Notes under the pieces: model-generated
What the model was told of the DNA's origin: nothing
The model's database searches: none
What the model saw: the letters and a program-made list of their open reading frames with translations, nothing else
Program-made: the position numbers and the translations under genes
NCBI RefSeq assembly: GCF_001553625.1
Contig: NZ_CP014230.1
Span: 2,480,001-2,544,000 of the forward strand
DNA: 64,000 nt
Direction: 5' to 3'
Source: Desulfomicrobium orale DSM 12838
GTDB lineage: Bacteria > Desulfobacterota > Desulfovibrionia > Desulfovibrionales > Desulfomicrobiaceae
Shown here: piece by piece, positions 9,323 through 18,097 of the stretch
How positions within the stretch are numbered: the first letter of the stretch is position 1
Layout of the letters: the number at the start of each line of letters is the position of its first letter

Positions 9323-10159
9323 CTATAAACACGCCGCCGTGATCAGTGCCAGACTTCTGAGCATATCAGGGGCCAACTCTTCCGGGCGGACCCGCCGATC
9401 CACATTCCACCGCTGGCACCATGCCTCCAGCTCTTCGCCCCAACAGGATTTCAGAATTACCCCCAATTGTTTCCGGCGCTGCTGAAAAAGCGTTTTCAGC
9501 AGGCGGGACAGACATCCGGCCTCGTCCCAGGCAGGAGAAGGATGCGGATCGAATCGCACCACGGCGGAATCCACCCTTGGCCGGGGCCGGAATACATGTG
9601 GAGGCACGGTGAACATGTACCGCGGCATGGTAAAACTGGATACCCAGGCAGAAAGCGCGCCGTAGGCCCGGCTGCCGGGATCGGCAGTCAGGCGTCCGGC
9701 AACTTCCTTCTGCACCATGAAGACCATGCCTTTCCAGAAGCGGCAGCGGCTGACCATTTCCCAGATCATGGGCGAGGCCACATTGTAGGGAAGGTTGCCC
9801 ACCACAGAAATACCCGGCAGCGTGGCCAGCCCCTCCCAGCAGAAAGAAAGTCCGTCGCCCTGAATGACGCCGACAGATGGAAACTCCCGGCACAGCCAGG
9901 AGGCCAGTTCCCGGTCTTTCTCCAAGGCCATGACCGGCCCCTGATGCACGGCCAGAATTCGTGTCAGCGCCCCCCGGCCCGGACCGATCTCCAGTACCGC
10001 CCCGCCCGGTTCCAGACCGAGCGCATGCACAATGCGCCGGCAGATATTGGCATCAGTCAGAAAATTCTGTCCCAGAGAGCGTTTAGGCGCGGAAAAACTA
10101 CCGCCTCTTGTGCAGTGCACGGCTCTGCCGCTCCCGCTTCCTTCTGGCCCGGCTGTCAT
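9323..10159 (-). CDS. rsmA: 16S rRNA dimethyladenosine transferase (KsgA/RsmA)
   Basis: A 278-residue methyltransferase that dimethylates the two adjacent adenosines near the 3' end of 16S rRNA. The family motifs are all present: KRSLGQNFLTD, the SAM-binding VLEIGPGRGALT, the acidic ALEKDREL, and the catalytic GNLPYNVASP. The first ATG (10159) gives a 62-base overlap with the DUF2062 gene and an atypical 20-residue tail; a GTG at 10120 with GGAGC upstream would give a more normal N-terminus, so the true start is uncertain. Confidence 0.95.
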   Translation of the reverse strand: MTAGPEGSGSGRAVHCTRGGSFSAPKRSLGQNFLTDANICRRIVHALGLEPGGAVLEIGPGRGALTRILAVHQGPVMALEKDRELASWLCREFPSVGVIQGDGLSFCWEGLATLPGISVVGNLPYNVASPMIWEMVSRCRFWKGMVFMVQKEVAGRLTADPGSRAYGALSAWVSSFTMPRYMFTVPPHVFRPRPRVDSAVVRFDPHPSPAWDEAGCLSRLLKTLFQQRRKQLGVILKSCWGEELEAWCQRWNVDRRVRPEELAPDMLRSLALITAACL

Positions 10160-10610
10160 GATACAGGCGCACGCCGCGCAGGGAGAGAAAATATGTCAGA
10201 ACGGCCAGAGGCAGTCCGGCGATGACCCCGCCCAGCGTGGTAATCAGAATCCATTTCCCGCCCCGGTGCAGCAGGTCCATGATCGGCATGTGGATGAGCT
10301 CGTGTATGCTCACCTCCACCACGGGACCGGGGATGAACAATTTCCCCAGCATGTAGAACAGAGGGAAAATGATGGCCCAGTTGAGCGGGTTGCTCCACCA
10401 TGTGCCGAGTGCCGCAGCCACGGGGTTTCCCCGGAGAAGCAGAGCCAAGGACACGGCCAGAAACATCTGCAGGGACAAAAAAGGCAGGGCTCCGATGAAA
10501 ACACCCACGGCCAGCCCAAGGGCAACGGACTCGGCCGGGGCCTTGATTCGTACGATCCGCAGCCAAGCATAGCGGACAGGCCGCGCGAGTTTCATCCAGA
10601 ATGTGTCCAT
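10098..10610 (-). CDS. DUF2062 membrane protein
   Basis: A 170-residue protein of the DUF2062 family: three to four hydrophobic helices with the characteristic glycine-rich first helix (SVALGLAVGVFIGALPFLSLQ) and the GTWWSNPLNW motif, ending in a very basic tail (RARRKRERQSRALHKRR). The family is often found beside glycosyltransferases or housekeeping genes and has no defined activity. It overlaps the start of rsmA, suggesting cotranscription. Confidence 0.85.
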   Translation of the reverse strand: MDTFWMKLARPVRYAWLRIVRIKAPAESVALGLAVGVFIGALPFLSLQMFLAVSLALLLRGNPVAAALGTWWSNPLNWAIIFPLFYMLGKLFIPGPVVEVSIHELIHMPIMDLLHRGGKWILITTLGGVIAGLPLAVLTYFLSLRGVRLYHDSRARRKRERQSRALHKRR

Positions 10611-10639
10611 GCCCCAGGTCCGTGTTCGTTTCCGGCAAG

Positions 10640-10660
10640 AAAAAGGGCAGTTACCTGCCC
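10640..10660 (-). terminator. Terminator of the ferritin gene
   Basis: On the minus strand a 6-bp stem GGGCAG/CTGCCC with a four-base loop is followed by TTTTTC. It lies 68 bases downstream of the ferritin stop and just upstream of the DUF2062 gene. Confidence 0.75.
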
Positions 10661-10727
10661 CGGATACATGTGAACGCCGCCTCGGGCCCCGTTTTGCATG
10701 GCCAGCCCGGACGGCCCGATTTCATGA

Positions 10728-11234
10728 CTATTCCGCCGGAGGAGTGAACACCCGCGCGGCCATGTCCCGGTCCAGCATGAACAGCCCCCCGCCGTCGTTT
10801 CCCAGCAGGCGCAGCTTCTGCACCACTTCGTTCACATTCTCCTCCTCTTCCACCTGCTCGTCCACAAACCAGCGCAGGAAACTGGCCGTGGCGTGATCTT
10901 TCTCCTCCACAGCCAGATTGACCAGATCGTTGACCCGCCCGCTGATATATTCCTCATGTTTCAAGGCCGCTTCCATGGCGTCGAGAGGACTTTTCCATTC
11001 GGACTGGGGCTTCTCGATAGCCTCCAGACAGACCCGGCCGCCCCGGCCACCGATGTAGCGAAAGAACTTCATCGCGTGGAAGTTCTCCTCTTCGTTCTGG
11101 ATGGTCATCCAGTGCGCGAATCCATTCAGATTTTTGTCCTGAAAATACGCCACCATGGCCAGATAGAGATAGCCGGAAAACATTTCCGCGTTGAGATGGT
11201 CATTCAGGGCTTTTTCCATTTTGGGACTTAACAT
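10728..11234 (-). CDS. ftnA: Ferritin (non-haem, bacterial FtnA type)
   Basis: A 168-residue four-helix ferritin. Ferroxidase ligands are visible: Glu17 (LNAEMFSGYLYL), Glu50 and His53 (NEEENFHAMKF), Glu94 region (HEEYISGRV) and the VDEQVEEEENV helix. No haem-binding methionine typical of bacterioferritin is evident, so FtnA type is preferred. It stores iron as a mineral in a 24-mer and protects against iron-driven oxidation. It lies next to the thiol peroxidase gene on the same strand, consistent with a shared oxidative-stress role. Confidence 0.92.
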   Translation of the reverse strand: MLSPKMEKALNDHLNAEMFSGYLYLAMVAYFQDKNLNGFAHWMTIQNEEENFHAMKFFRYIGGRGGRVCLEAIEKPQSEWKSPLDAMEAALKHEEYISGRVNDLVNLAVEEKDHATASFLRWFVDEQVEEEENVNEVVQKLRLLGNDGGGLFMLDRDMAARVFTPPAE

Positions 11235-11337
11235 AACTTCACCTCTTTCTTGAAATTTTGTTCAGATACTTCTCGGCTCCGCAATCTTCCCGGCGAGCGG
11301 CCTGCGGCACGAACCCTCCACACGGAGTGCGTTTTTC

Positions 11338-11856
11338 TCAAGCCAGCAGCTTTTTCGCCGCATCCAGAGCAGCCGCATAGTCAGGCTCGTGAGTCATTTC
11401 CGGGACAATCTGCACATAAGCTACCTTTCCCTGAGAATCGACGACGAAAATGGCCCGGGCCAGCAGCCGCAACCCCTCGATCAATACGCCGTAAGCCTGG
11501 CCAAAGGACGCTGTCTGATAGTCGGATACGGTCTGCACATTCTCCACGCCCGCGTTGCCGCACCAGCGGGCCTGGGCAAAAGGCAGATCCATGCTGACTG
11601 TGACCACCCTGACTTTGCCGCCCAGAGCCCCGGCCTCCTGATTGAAGCGGCGGGTCTGCACATCGCACACGCCCGTGTCCAGGGAGGGCACCACGGAGAT
11701 AATGGTCACCTGCCCCTTGAGGTCCGCCAGCGTGGCCGGAGCCAGATCGTTTTTCACCACCGTAAAATCAGGAGCGGCCATGCCCACGGTAATTTCCGGT
11801 CCCAACAGCACCAGCGGGTTACCCTGAAAAGTGACCACATTGTTTCTCTTGTTCAT
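11338..11856 (-). CDS. tpx: Thiol peroxidase (Tpx)
   Basis: A 172-residue atypical two-cysteine peroxiredoxin. The peroxidatic Cys64 is in SLDTGVCDVQTRRFN and the resolving Cys99 in ARWCGNAG, the correct Tpx spacing; the TVSMDLPFAQ segment is diagnostic. It reduces hydrogen and alkyl peroxides using thioredoxin. The frame opens upstream to 11931, but the ATG at 11856 has AAGGAG at good spacing and gives the family-typical length. Confidence 0.95.
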   Translation of the reverse strand: MNKRNNVVTFQGNPLVLLGPEITVGMAAPDFTVVKNDLAPATLADLKGQVTIISVVPSLDTGVCDVQTRRFNQEAGALGGKVRVVTVSMDLPFAQARWCGNAGVENVQTVSDYQTASFGQAYGVLIEGLRLLARAIFVVDSQGKVAYVQIVPEMTHEPDYAAALDAAKKLLA

Positions 11857-11961
11857 GGTATACGCTCCTTTGGTTTGTTCGTTGGCGAAATCAGAAACAA
11901 TTCCGGCCGGACTCTTCGACCGCTGTGGCACGCGCCAAGTATAAGCCCGGAGCCGCCCGGA

Positions 11962-14406
11962 CTATTGAGGATTGGTGCAGTCCCGGCGGACCAGTCCCTT
12001 GGCAAGGGGGATGATGTCCGCCGAGGAACAAAAGAGGGACTCTCTGGTGACATCCTGCAGTGCCTCGCACAGCACCTGATCCATGCTCTCCACCAGCACG
12101 ATTTCCACATCCTTCAGGATGGCCTTGGGCACTTCCTTCAGATCCCGCTCGTTTTCCGCCGGCAAAAGCACCCGGGACACCAGACCCCGGTGGGCGGCCA
12201 GCAGTTTTTCCCGCACTCCGCCGATGGGCAGCACCCGGCCGCGCAGGGTGATTTCTCCGGTCATGGCCACATCGTTGCGCACCGGGATGTTCAGCAGAGC
12301 CGAAACCAGGCAGGTCGTCAGTGTGATGCCCGCCGACGGCCCGTCCTTGGGCGTGGCGCCCTCGGGCACATGGATGTGAATATCCACGTCTTTGTAAAAA
12401 TCACGGCGCAGGCCGAAAAGTTCCGAGCGGGAACGGATATAGCTCAGGGCCGCCCGGGCCGACTCCTGCATGACGTCCCCCAGTTTGCCCGTGGTCTCCA
12501 CCTTGCCCGATCCCGGCATGAGTGCAGCCTCCACGAAAAGCAGCTCACCGCCCGTCTGGGTCCAGGCCAGTCCCGTGGCCACACCCACCTGGGCTTTGTC
12601 TTCGCGCTGGTCGTGCCGCACCTTGGGAACGCCCAGATAGGTTCCGAGCATATCCTTGTCCACGGAGACATTGCGCTCCAGATCCTTTTCCTCCACCAGC
12701 ATCCGGGCCACCTTGCGGCAGATGGACGCCAGTTCCCGCTCCAGGCCGCGCACTCCGGCCTCGCGGGTATAGCGCCGGATGATTTCCAGAATAGCGTCCC
12801 TGTTCAGAGTCAGGTTTCCGGGCTTCAACCCGTGCTGTTCCAGCTGCCGGGGCAGAAGAAAGTCCGTGGCGATGCATTCCTTCTCGGTTTCCAGATAACC
12901 GGGAATGGTGATGACCTCCATGCGGTCCTGAAGAGGCAGAGGGATACTTTGCAGGGAATTGGCCGTGGTGATGAAAAAAATGGACGACAGATCGTAATCC
13001 ATGTCCAGATAGTGGTCGTTGAATGCGATGTTCTGTTCCGGATCCAGCACTTCCAGCAGCGCCGCCGACGGATCGCCCCGGAAGTCCGTGCTCATCTTGT
13101 CCACCTCGTCCAGGCAGAAGACCGGATTGTTGGAAGAAACCCGCTTCAGGGACTGGATGATCTTTCCAGGCAACGCGCCCACGTAGGTGCGGCGATGCCC
13201 CCGGATTTCAGCCTCGTCCCGGACACCGCCCAGAGAAAGGCGCACGAACTCCCGGCCCGTGGCTCTGGCGATGGATTTGGCCAGAGACGTCTTGCCCACT
13301 CCCGGAGGCCCCACCAGGCAGAGGATGGGCCCGCGCAGCTTCTTCACCAGGGCCTGTACGGCCAAGTATTCCAGAATGCGCTCCTTGGGCTTTTCCAGGC
13401 CATAGTGGTCGGCGTCCAGTATCTTCTGGGACTCGGCGATGTCGGTGTCCACCTCGCGCACCACGTTCCAGGGCAGGGCCAGAATCCAGTCCACATAATT
13501 GCGCAGTACCGCGTATTCCGCCGAAGAAGAGGGCGTCTGGCGCAGTTTCTTCATCTCCGCCAGGACCTTTTCCCGGGCTTGTTCCGGCATGTTCTTGGCG
13601 GCGAGCTGCGCCTCCAGTTCTTCCATGTCGGCCTTGGGATCGAAATCCCGGCCCATCTCCTTGTGAATGGCCTTGAGCTGCTCACCCAGGTAGTAATCCT
13701 TCTGGTTCTCCTCCATCTGCTTCTTGACCCGGTTCTTGATTTTCTTCTCCAGAGAGAAAATCTCCACCTCTTCCTGGATCAGTTCATAGACCCGTTCCAG
13801 GCGGCGGACCGGATCGAGGATCTCCAGCACGGTCTGCTTGCGGTCAAAGGAGGCTTTCAGATGCGGCGCCACGGCATCGGCCAGATGACCGGGGTCGCTT
13901 ATGCTCGTTATGGCCAGAATGGCTTCCTTGGCCAGTTTGCGGTTGACCTGGCCGTACTCCTCCATGACCTCATGGGTGGTCCGGACCAGAGCTTCGCCCT
14001 CCATGTCCGCCCCCGCCACATCGGGCAGGGCGGACACGCGGGCCATCTGGATTTCGTCCATGGACAGCAAGCCCTCGCTTCTGTCCCAGGAAGCGCGATA
14101 CAGACCCTCGAACAGCACTTTGACTGTGCCGTCAGGCAGACGCAGCATCTGCAGGATCTTGCTGACCACACCCACGTCGAAAAGCCCGTCCGTATCCGGA
14201 CGCTCCTGGCCGGGATCCTTCTGGGAAATCAGAAAAATGAGCTTGTCGTATTTTTCCAGAGCCGTCTCAATGGCTTTGATGGAAGAGTCCCGCCCCACGA
14301 ACAACGGCACGATGGCCTTGGGGAACATGACCACTTCCCGCAGGGACATGAGCGGCAGAAACATGCTCTCCGCGGGAATGCGTAAAAAGGCGATCGGTTC
14401 GGACAT
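11962..14406 (-). CDS. lon: ATP-dependent protease Lon
   Basis: An 814-residue LonA. Order: LON N-terminal substrate domain ([24 protein letters not shown]), coiled-coil region ([32 protein letters not shown]), AAA+ module with Walker A ([17 protein letters not shown]) and Walker B ([11 protein letters not shown]), and C-terminal Ser-Lys protease with the catalytic serine in [11 protein letters not shown] and the lysine in [10 protein letters not shown]. It degrades misfolded and regulatory proteins. It follows clpX by 12 bases and closes the tig-clpP-clpX-lon run. Confidence 0.97.
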   Translation of the reverse strand: MSEPIAFLRIPAESMFLPLMSLREVVMFPKAIVPLFVGRDSSIKAIETALEKYDKLIFLISQKDPGQERPDTDGLFDVGVVSKILQMLRLPDGTVKVLFEGLYRASWDRSEGLLSMDEIQMARVSALPDVAGADMEGEALVRTTHEVMEEYGQVNRKLAKEAILAITSISDPGHLADAVAPHLKASFDRKQTVLEILDPVRRLERVYELIQEEVEIFSLEKKIKNRVKKQMEENQKDYYLGEQLKAIHKEMGRDFDPKADMEELEAQLAAKNMPEQAREKVLAEMKKLRQTPSSSAEYAVLRNYVDWILALPWNVVREVDTDIAESQKILDADHYGLEKPKERILEYLAVQALVKKLRGPILCLVGPPGVGKTSLAKSIARATGREFVRLSLGGVRDEAEIRGHRRTYVGALPGKIIQSLKRVSSNNPVFCLDEVDKMSTDFRGDPSAALLEVLDPEQNIAFNDHYLDMDYDLSSIFFITTANSLQSIPLPLQDRMEVITIPGYLETEKECIATDFLLPRQLEQHGLKPGNLTLNRDAILEIIRRYTREAGVRGLERELASICRKVARMLVEEKDLERNVSVDKDMLGTYLGVPKVRHDQREDKAQVGVATGLAWTQTGGELLFVEAALMPGSGKVETTGKLGDVMQESARAALSYIRSRSELFGLRRDFYKDVDIHIHVPEGATPKDGPSAGITLTTCLVSALLNIPVRNDVAMTGEITLRGRVLPIGGVREKLLAAHRGLVSRVLLPAENERDLKEVPKAILKDVEIVLVESMDQVLCEALQDVTRESLFCSSADIIPLAKGLVRRDCTNPQ

Positions 14407-14418
14407 GACTTTCTCGGA

Positions 14419-15663
14419 TCAGGCGCTTTTGGCCTCGGGTTTAAACAGGATGAGGGGCTCCTTGCCGTCCTCCACCACCGCCCGGTTGATCACGCATTCG
14501 GCCACGTTCTTCATGGACGGGATGGTGTACATGATGTCGAGCATGATGGATTCCATGACCGAACGAAGGCCGCGCGCGCCTGTCTCCAGCTTGATGGCCC
14601 TGGCGGCCACGGCTTTCAGGGCGTTGGTGGTGAATTTCAGTTCCACGCCCTCCAGTTCGAACATCTTCTTGTACTGACGGATGAGGGCGTTCTTGGGCTC
14701 TTGCAGAATACGCACCAGATCGGCCTCGGTCAGTTCATCGAGAGAAGTGATGACGGAAATACGCCCCGTGAACTCCGGGATGAGGCCGTAGCGGATGAGA
14801 TCCGTAGGATGCACCTGGCGCAGCAGCGCCCCTTGAGTGTTCTCGTCCTTGGAACGCACCTTGGCTCCGAAACCCATGACCGAGCCCTGCACGCGCTGCT
14901 TGACGACATCTTCCAGACCGATGAATGCGCCGCCGACGATGAACAGGATGTTGGAGGTATCCAGGCGGATGAATTCCTGCTGCGGATGCTTGCGCCCGCC
15001 CTTGGGCGGGATGTTGGCCAGAGTGCCTTCGACGATCTTGAGCAGAGCCTGCTGCACACCCTCCCCGGAAACGTCGCGGGTGATGGACGGGCTGTCGGAC
15101 TTGCGCGAAATCTTGTCGATCTCATCCACGTAGATGATGCCCCTGGCCGCTGCTTCCAGATCGTAATCGGCGTTCTGCACCAGCTGCACCAGAATGTTCT
15201 CCACATCTTCGCCCACGTAACCGGCTTCGGTCAGGGTCGTGGCATCGGCGATGGCGAAGGGCACTTTCAGAATCCGGGCCAGAGTCTGGGCCAGAAGCGT
15301 CTTGCCCGACCCGGTGGGGCCGATGAGCAGGATGTTGCTCTTGTCCAGCTCCACGTCGTCCGTGGCCTGGGCGCGATACCTGATGCGCTTGTAATGGTTG
15401 TACACCGCCACGGACAGAATTTTCTTGGCATCATGCTGGCCGACGACGTAATCGTCCAGAGCGGCCTTGATTTCCTGCGGCAGGGGAATTTCCTGCGGCG
15501 CGGCATCTTCCTTGCGGTTGTCGTTCTTTATGATGTCGCAGCACAGGGCCACGCATTCGTTGCAGATATATACTTCGGGGCCGGCGACAATCCGCTGGAC
15601 CTCGTCCTGAGCCTTGCCGCAAAAGGAGCAGGCCAGCTGGCCCCCGTTTTTTCCGTTCGCCAT
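14419..15663 (-). CDS. clpX: ClpX, ATP-binding unfoldase of ClpXP
   Basis: A 414-residue AAA+ unfoldase. The N-terminal C4 zinc finger ([11 protein letters not shown] ... ICNECVALC) recognises substrates and adaptors. Walker A is [18 protein letters not shown], Walker B is [10 protein letters not shown], and the family pore loop and sensor regions follow; the IGF-like loop that docks on ClpP is in the [13 protein letters not shown] segment. It starts 14 bases after clpP, so both partners are made from one transcript. Confidence 0.97.
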   Translation of the reverse strand: MANGKNGGQLACSFCGKAQDEVQRIVAGPEVYICNECVALCCDIIKNDNRKEDAAPQEIPLPQEIKAALDDYVVGQHDAKKILSVAVYNHYKRIRYRAQATDDVELDKSNILLIGPTGSGKTLLAQTLARILKVPFAIADATTLTEAGYVGEDVENILVQLVQNADYDLEAAARGIIYVDEIDKISRKSDSPSITRDVSGEGVQQALLKIVEGTLANIPPKGGRKHPQQEFIRLDTSNILFIVGGAFIGLEDVVKQRVQGSVMGFGAKVRSKDENTQGALLRQVHPTDLIRYGLIPEFTGRISVITSLDELTEADLVRILQEPKNALIRQYKKMFELEGVELKFTTNALKAVAARAIKLETGARGLRSVMESIMLDIMYTIPSMKNVAECVINRAVVEDGKEPLILFKPEAKSA

Positions 15664-15676
15664 GGCGTCCCCTCCT

Positions 15677-16273
15677 CTACTTCAGTTCCTTGCGGGAGGC
15701 CAGGACCTGATCAATGAGGCCATATTCGGCGGCTTCCTCGCCGCTCATGAAATAATCCCGCTCCGTATCCTGTTCCACCCGCTCCAGGGTCTGGCCGGTA
15801 TGGGAGGCCAGAATGCCGTTCAGGGCTCCGCGCAGTCTCAGGATTTCCTTGGCCTGGATGGCGATGTCCGAAGCCTGACCCTGAAATCCGCCCATGGGCT
15901 GATGGATCATGATGCGCGAATGGGGCAGGCTGTAGCGCATGCCCTTCTCCCCGGCGGCCAGGAGCACGGCGCCCATGCTCGCGGCCTGGCCGATGCACAG
16001 GGTGGCCACGGGGGCGGAGATGTACTGCATGGTATCGTATATGGCCATGCCCGCGGTCACGGAACCGCCCGGCGAGTTGATATACATATTGATCTGCTTC
16101 TCCGGGTTTTCGGACTCCAGAAAAAGCAGCTGGGCGCAGATGGAATTGGCCACATGATCGTCGATGGGCGTACCCAGAAGAACGATGCGGTCCTTCAGCA
16201 GCCGGGAATAAATATCGTACATCCGTTCACCGCGGCCGGTGTTTTCGATGACGAAGACGGAATTTCTGACCAT
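15677..16273 (-). CDS. clpP: ClpP, proteolytic subunit of Clp protease
   Basis: A 198-residue serine protease that assembles as a tetradecamer. The catalytic serine is Ser99 ([11 protein letters not shown]) and the histidine His124 (IMIHQPMGG), with the Asp further on. The ATG at 16273 has GAGGAG seven bases before it and gives [10 protein letters not shown]; a longer frame to 16357 has no comparable ribosome site. clpX follows immediately; tig lies upstream across a terminator hairpin. Confidence 0.96.
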   Translation of the reverse strand: MVRNSVFVIENTGRGERMYDIYSRLLKDRIVLLGTPIDDHVANSICAQLLFLESENPEKQINMYINSPGGSVTAGMAIYDTMQYISAPVATLCIGQAASMGAVLLAAGEKGMRYSLPHSRIMIHQPMGGFQGQASDIAIQAKEILRLRGALNGILASHTGQTLERVEQDTERDYFMSGEEAAEYGLIDQVLASRKELK

Positions 16274-16444
16274 GGATGCTCCTCGATGTTTCATCCGCAG
16301 GCCCGCAGACCGGACGGTGCGGCGCTGGCGGTAAGGAATCAACAGTATTTCCGGCAAGGCCGGCGATCAATCAATTTCTCCAGAAGAAACTCAGACTCGA
16401 ATTTTATGTGGAGATAAACCAGACAGGCGCGAAAGCAAGAAAAA

Positions 16445-16481
16445 GTAACGCCCGGAACCACTCTGTCAAGAGGTTCCGGGC
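16445..16481 (-). terminator. Hairpin terminator/attenuator between tig and clpP
   Basis: A perfect 10-bp inverted repeat GCCCGGAACC ... GGTTCCGGGC with a 12-base loop lies 66 bases after the tig stop. On the minus strand it is followed by GTTACTTTTTCTT, so the U run is slightly displaced from the stem. It probably terminates, or partly terminates, the tig transcript before clpP, which would then need its own promoter in the 180 bases up to the clpP start. Confidence 0.65.
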
Positions 16482-16547
16482 TCTGCCAGAAGCAAAAGGA
16501 ATGTCCGGACATCCCGGCATGAAGTCGGGGAGCCGCTGCCGGGAGAC

Positions 16548-17855
16548 TCAGGCGCTTTCTCCGGCGCGGGAAGGAACCGTGGACACCTGCGCGCTGGAAT
16601 AGATGATGTCCATGGCCTTGTCCGCCAGCACCCGATCCTTGAGGGGGATCATCAGGTTGTGCTGTTCGTAGTAGTCCTTGATGGAATGAAAGTCCTGGCC
16701 TGTGGAGGCCGCCATCTTCTGCAACACCAAGTCCACTTCCTGCGGTTCCACGGTCAGTCCCTCGGCGTTGGCGATGGCCAGAAGCACCAGAGAAGACTTC
16801 ACCACTTCCTCGGCAACAGGACGTTCCTGGGCGCGCAGTTCATCCCGGCTCAGGCCCAGCGAGTCGAGGCTCTTGCCCTGGCGTTCAAGCTTGTCCCGCA
16901 ATTCCATGATCTGGCTGTCGATCTGCTCTTCGAGCACGCTTCCGGGCAGCTCGAAATCCACGGCGGCCTTGATCTGATCCAGCAGCTTCTTCTGGGCGTC
17001 GCCCTTGACCAGCTGTTTGCGGGTGGCGAGATAGGATTTCTCGATGGCTTCCTCCATCTCCCGCACCGAGGAATAATTGCCGGCCAGCTCGGCGAACTCG
17101 TCATTGACCTCAGGCAGTTCGCGTACCTTGATGGCGTGCAGGGTGACCCGCATGTCCACGGTCTGCCCGGCCAGCTTGTCGTTGATGAAATCCTTGGGGA
17201 ACGTCAGCTCCCGCGCGGTGGTCTGGCCGGGAGTCATGCCGATGACGATATCCTCGAATTCGGCCAGAGAATTGCCCTCGCCCAGAGGCAGCTCGAACTT
17301 GTTGGCCATGATGCCGTCCATGGGTTTCCCGTCCTGGAATGCCTGAAAGTCGATGACGGCAATATCCCCGCCGGCGACGGGACGCTCTTCCTTCACGATC
17401 ACGGTCTTGGCCATGCTCCGGCGGATGCGGTCGATGACACCCTGGACCTGCTCCGGATCCACGGTCACTTCCTCTTCTTCCACGGACAGCCCCTTGTATT
17501 CGGGCAGGTCGAATTTGGGAGCGATTTCAAAGGAAAAGCTGTAGGAAAAATCCTCGTCCCGTTCCATCTCGCGGGCATCCACATCGATTCTGGACAGCGG
17601 AGACAGGCCCAGCTCGCCCATGATCTCGTTTATGTGGTAGTTGATCAGATCGCTGGTGGCTTCCCCGTAGATCTGCTTGCGAAACCTGGCCTCCACCACG
17701 GAGGAAGGAACCTTGCCCTTGCGGAAGCCCTTGATGTCCGCGCCCCTGCGGTACAAGGCCACGGTGGCGGACAGCGAGGCGTTCACTTCTTCGGCAGGCA
17801 CATCCACCTTGATCGCGCGTCTGGACGGGGACAGTTCTTCCACTTTGTATTCCAT
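16548..17855 (-). CDS. tig: Trigger factor, ribosome-bound chaperone
   Basis: A 435-residue trigger factor. The N-terminal ribosome-binding domain has the signature GFRKGKVP (about residues 43-50). The middle FKBP-like peptidyl-prolyl isomerase domain spans about 150-240 (GDIAVIDFQAF, FELPLGEGNSLAEFEDIVIGM). The long helical C-terminal chaperone domain follows. The product folds nascent chains and hands failures to ClpXP and Lon, encoded next. It starts 69 bases after the tRNA-Leu gene and may be read through from the tRNA promoter. Confidence 0.96.
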   Translation of the reverse strand: MEYKVEELSPSRRAIKVDVPAEEVNASLSATVALYRRGADIKGFRKGKVPSSVVEARFRKQIYGEATSDLINYHINEIMGELGLSPLSRIDVDAREMERDEDFSYSFSFEIAPKFDLPEYKGLSVEEEEVTVDPEQVQGVIDRIRRSMAKTVIVKEERPVAGGDIAVIDFQAFQDGKPMDGIMANKFELPLGEGNSLAEFEDIVIGMTPGQTTARELTFPKDFINDKLAGQTVDMRVTLHAIKVRELPEVNDEFAELAGNYSSVREMEEAIEKSYLATRKQLVKGDAQKKLLDQIKAAVDFELPGSVLEEQIDSQIMELRDKLERQGKSLDSLGLSRDELRAQERPVAEEVVKSSLVLLAIANAEGLTVEPQEVDLVLQKMAASTGQDFHSIKDYYEQHNLMIPLKDRVLADKAMDIIYSSAQVSTVPSRAGESA

Positions 17856-17924
17856 ATGATTCCACTCCTGTATTGGCGGGCGGGGAGTCCAGGCGGCCGG
17901 AACACCCTGCCGGGGTGTAGTCTG

Positions 17925-18008
17925 TGGTGCGGGCGATAGGATTCGAACCTACAAGCTTTTTGGCGTCAGCTCCTAAGGCTGATGCGTTTACCATTCCGCC
18001 ACGCCCGC
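17925..18008 (-). tRNA. tRNA-Leu (anticodon UAG)
   Basis: An 84-base tRNA including an encoded CCA. Acceptor GCGGGCG pairs with CGCCCGC; the anticodon arm is TCAGC-CTTAGGA-GCTGA, giving anticodon TAG (reads CUA); the long variable arm is typical of class II tRNA-Leu; the T arm contains GGTTCGAATCC. It is the first gene of the tig region. Confidence 0.97.
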
Positions 18009-18022
18009 CCGGCAAGAGACGC

Positions 18023-18052
18023 CGTATAGCCCCGCCTTTCCGCGCCTGTCAA
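18023..18052 (-). promoter_or_regulatory. Sigma-70 promoter for tRNA-Leu
   Basis: On the minus strand a perfect -35 TTGACA (18047-18052) and a -10 TATACG (18023-18028) are separated by 18 bases, placing transcription start just before the mature tRNA 5' end at 18008. The stretch is GC-rich between the boxes (discriminator GGCGTCTCTTGCCGG), a pattern known from stringently controlled stable-RNA promoters. Confidence 0.7.
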
Positions 18053-18097
18053 CGCGCACGGCGCCGGACGGTCCTCCGGCTGCGCGTCCGCCCAAGG

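Noticed and set aside
11389-14385. 998-codon open frame on the + strand opposite lon and tpx
   Set aside because: Long antisense frames are common in GC-rich genes; the His/Gln/Gly-rich translation matches no family and lon is unmistakable on the other strand.
17902-17918. ACACCC/GGGTGT hairpin after tRNA-Leu as a terminator
   Set aside because: Stem is short and there is no U run on the minus strand.
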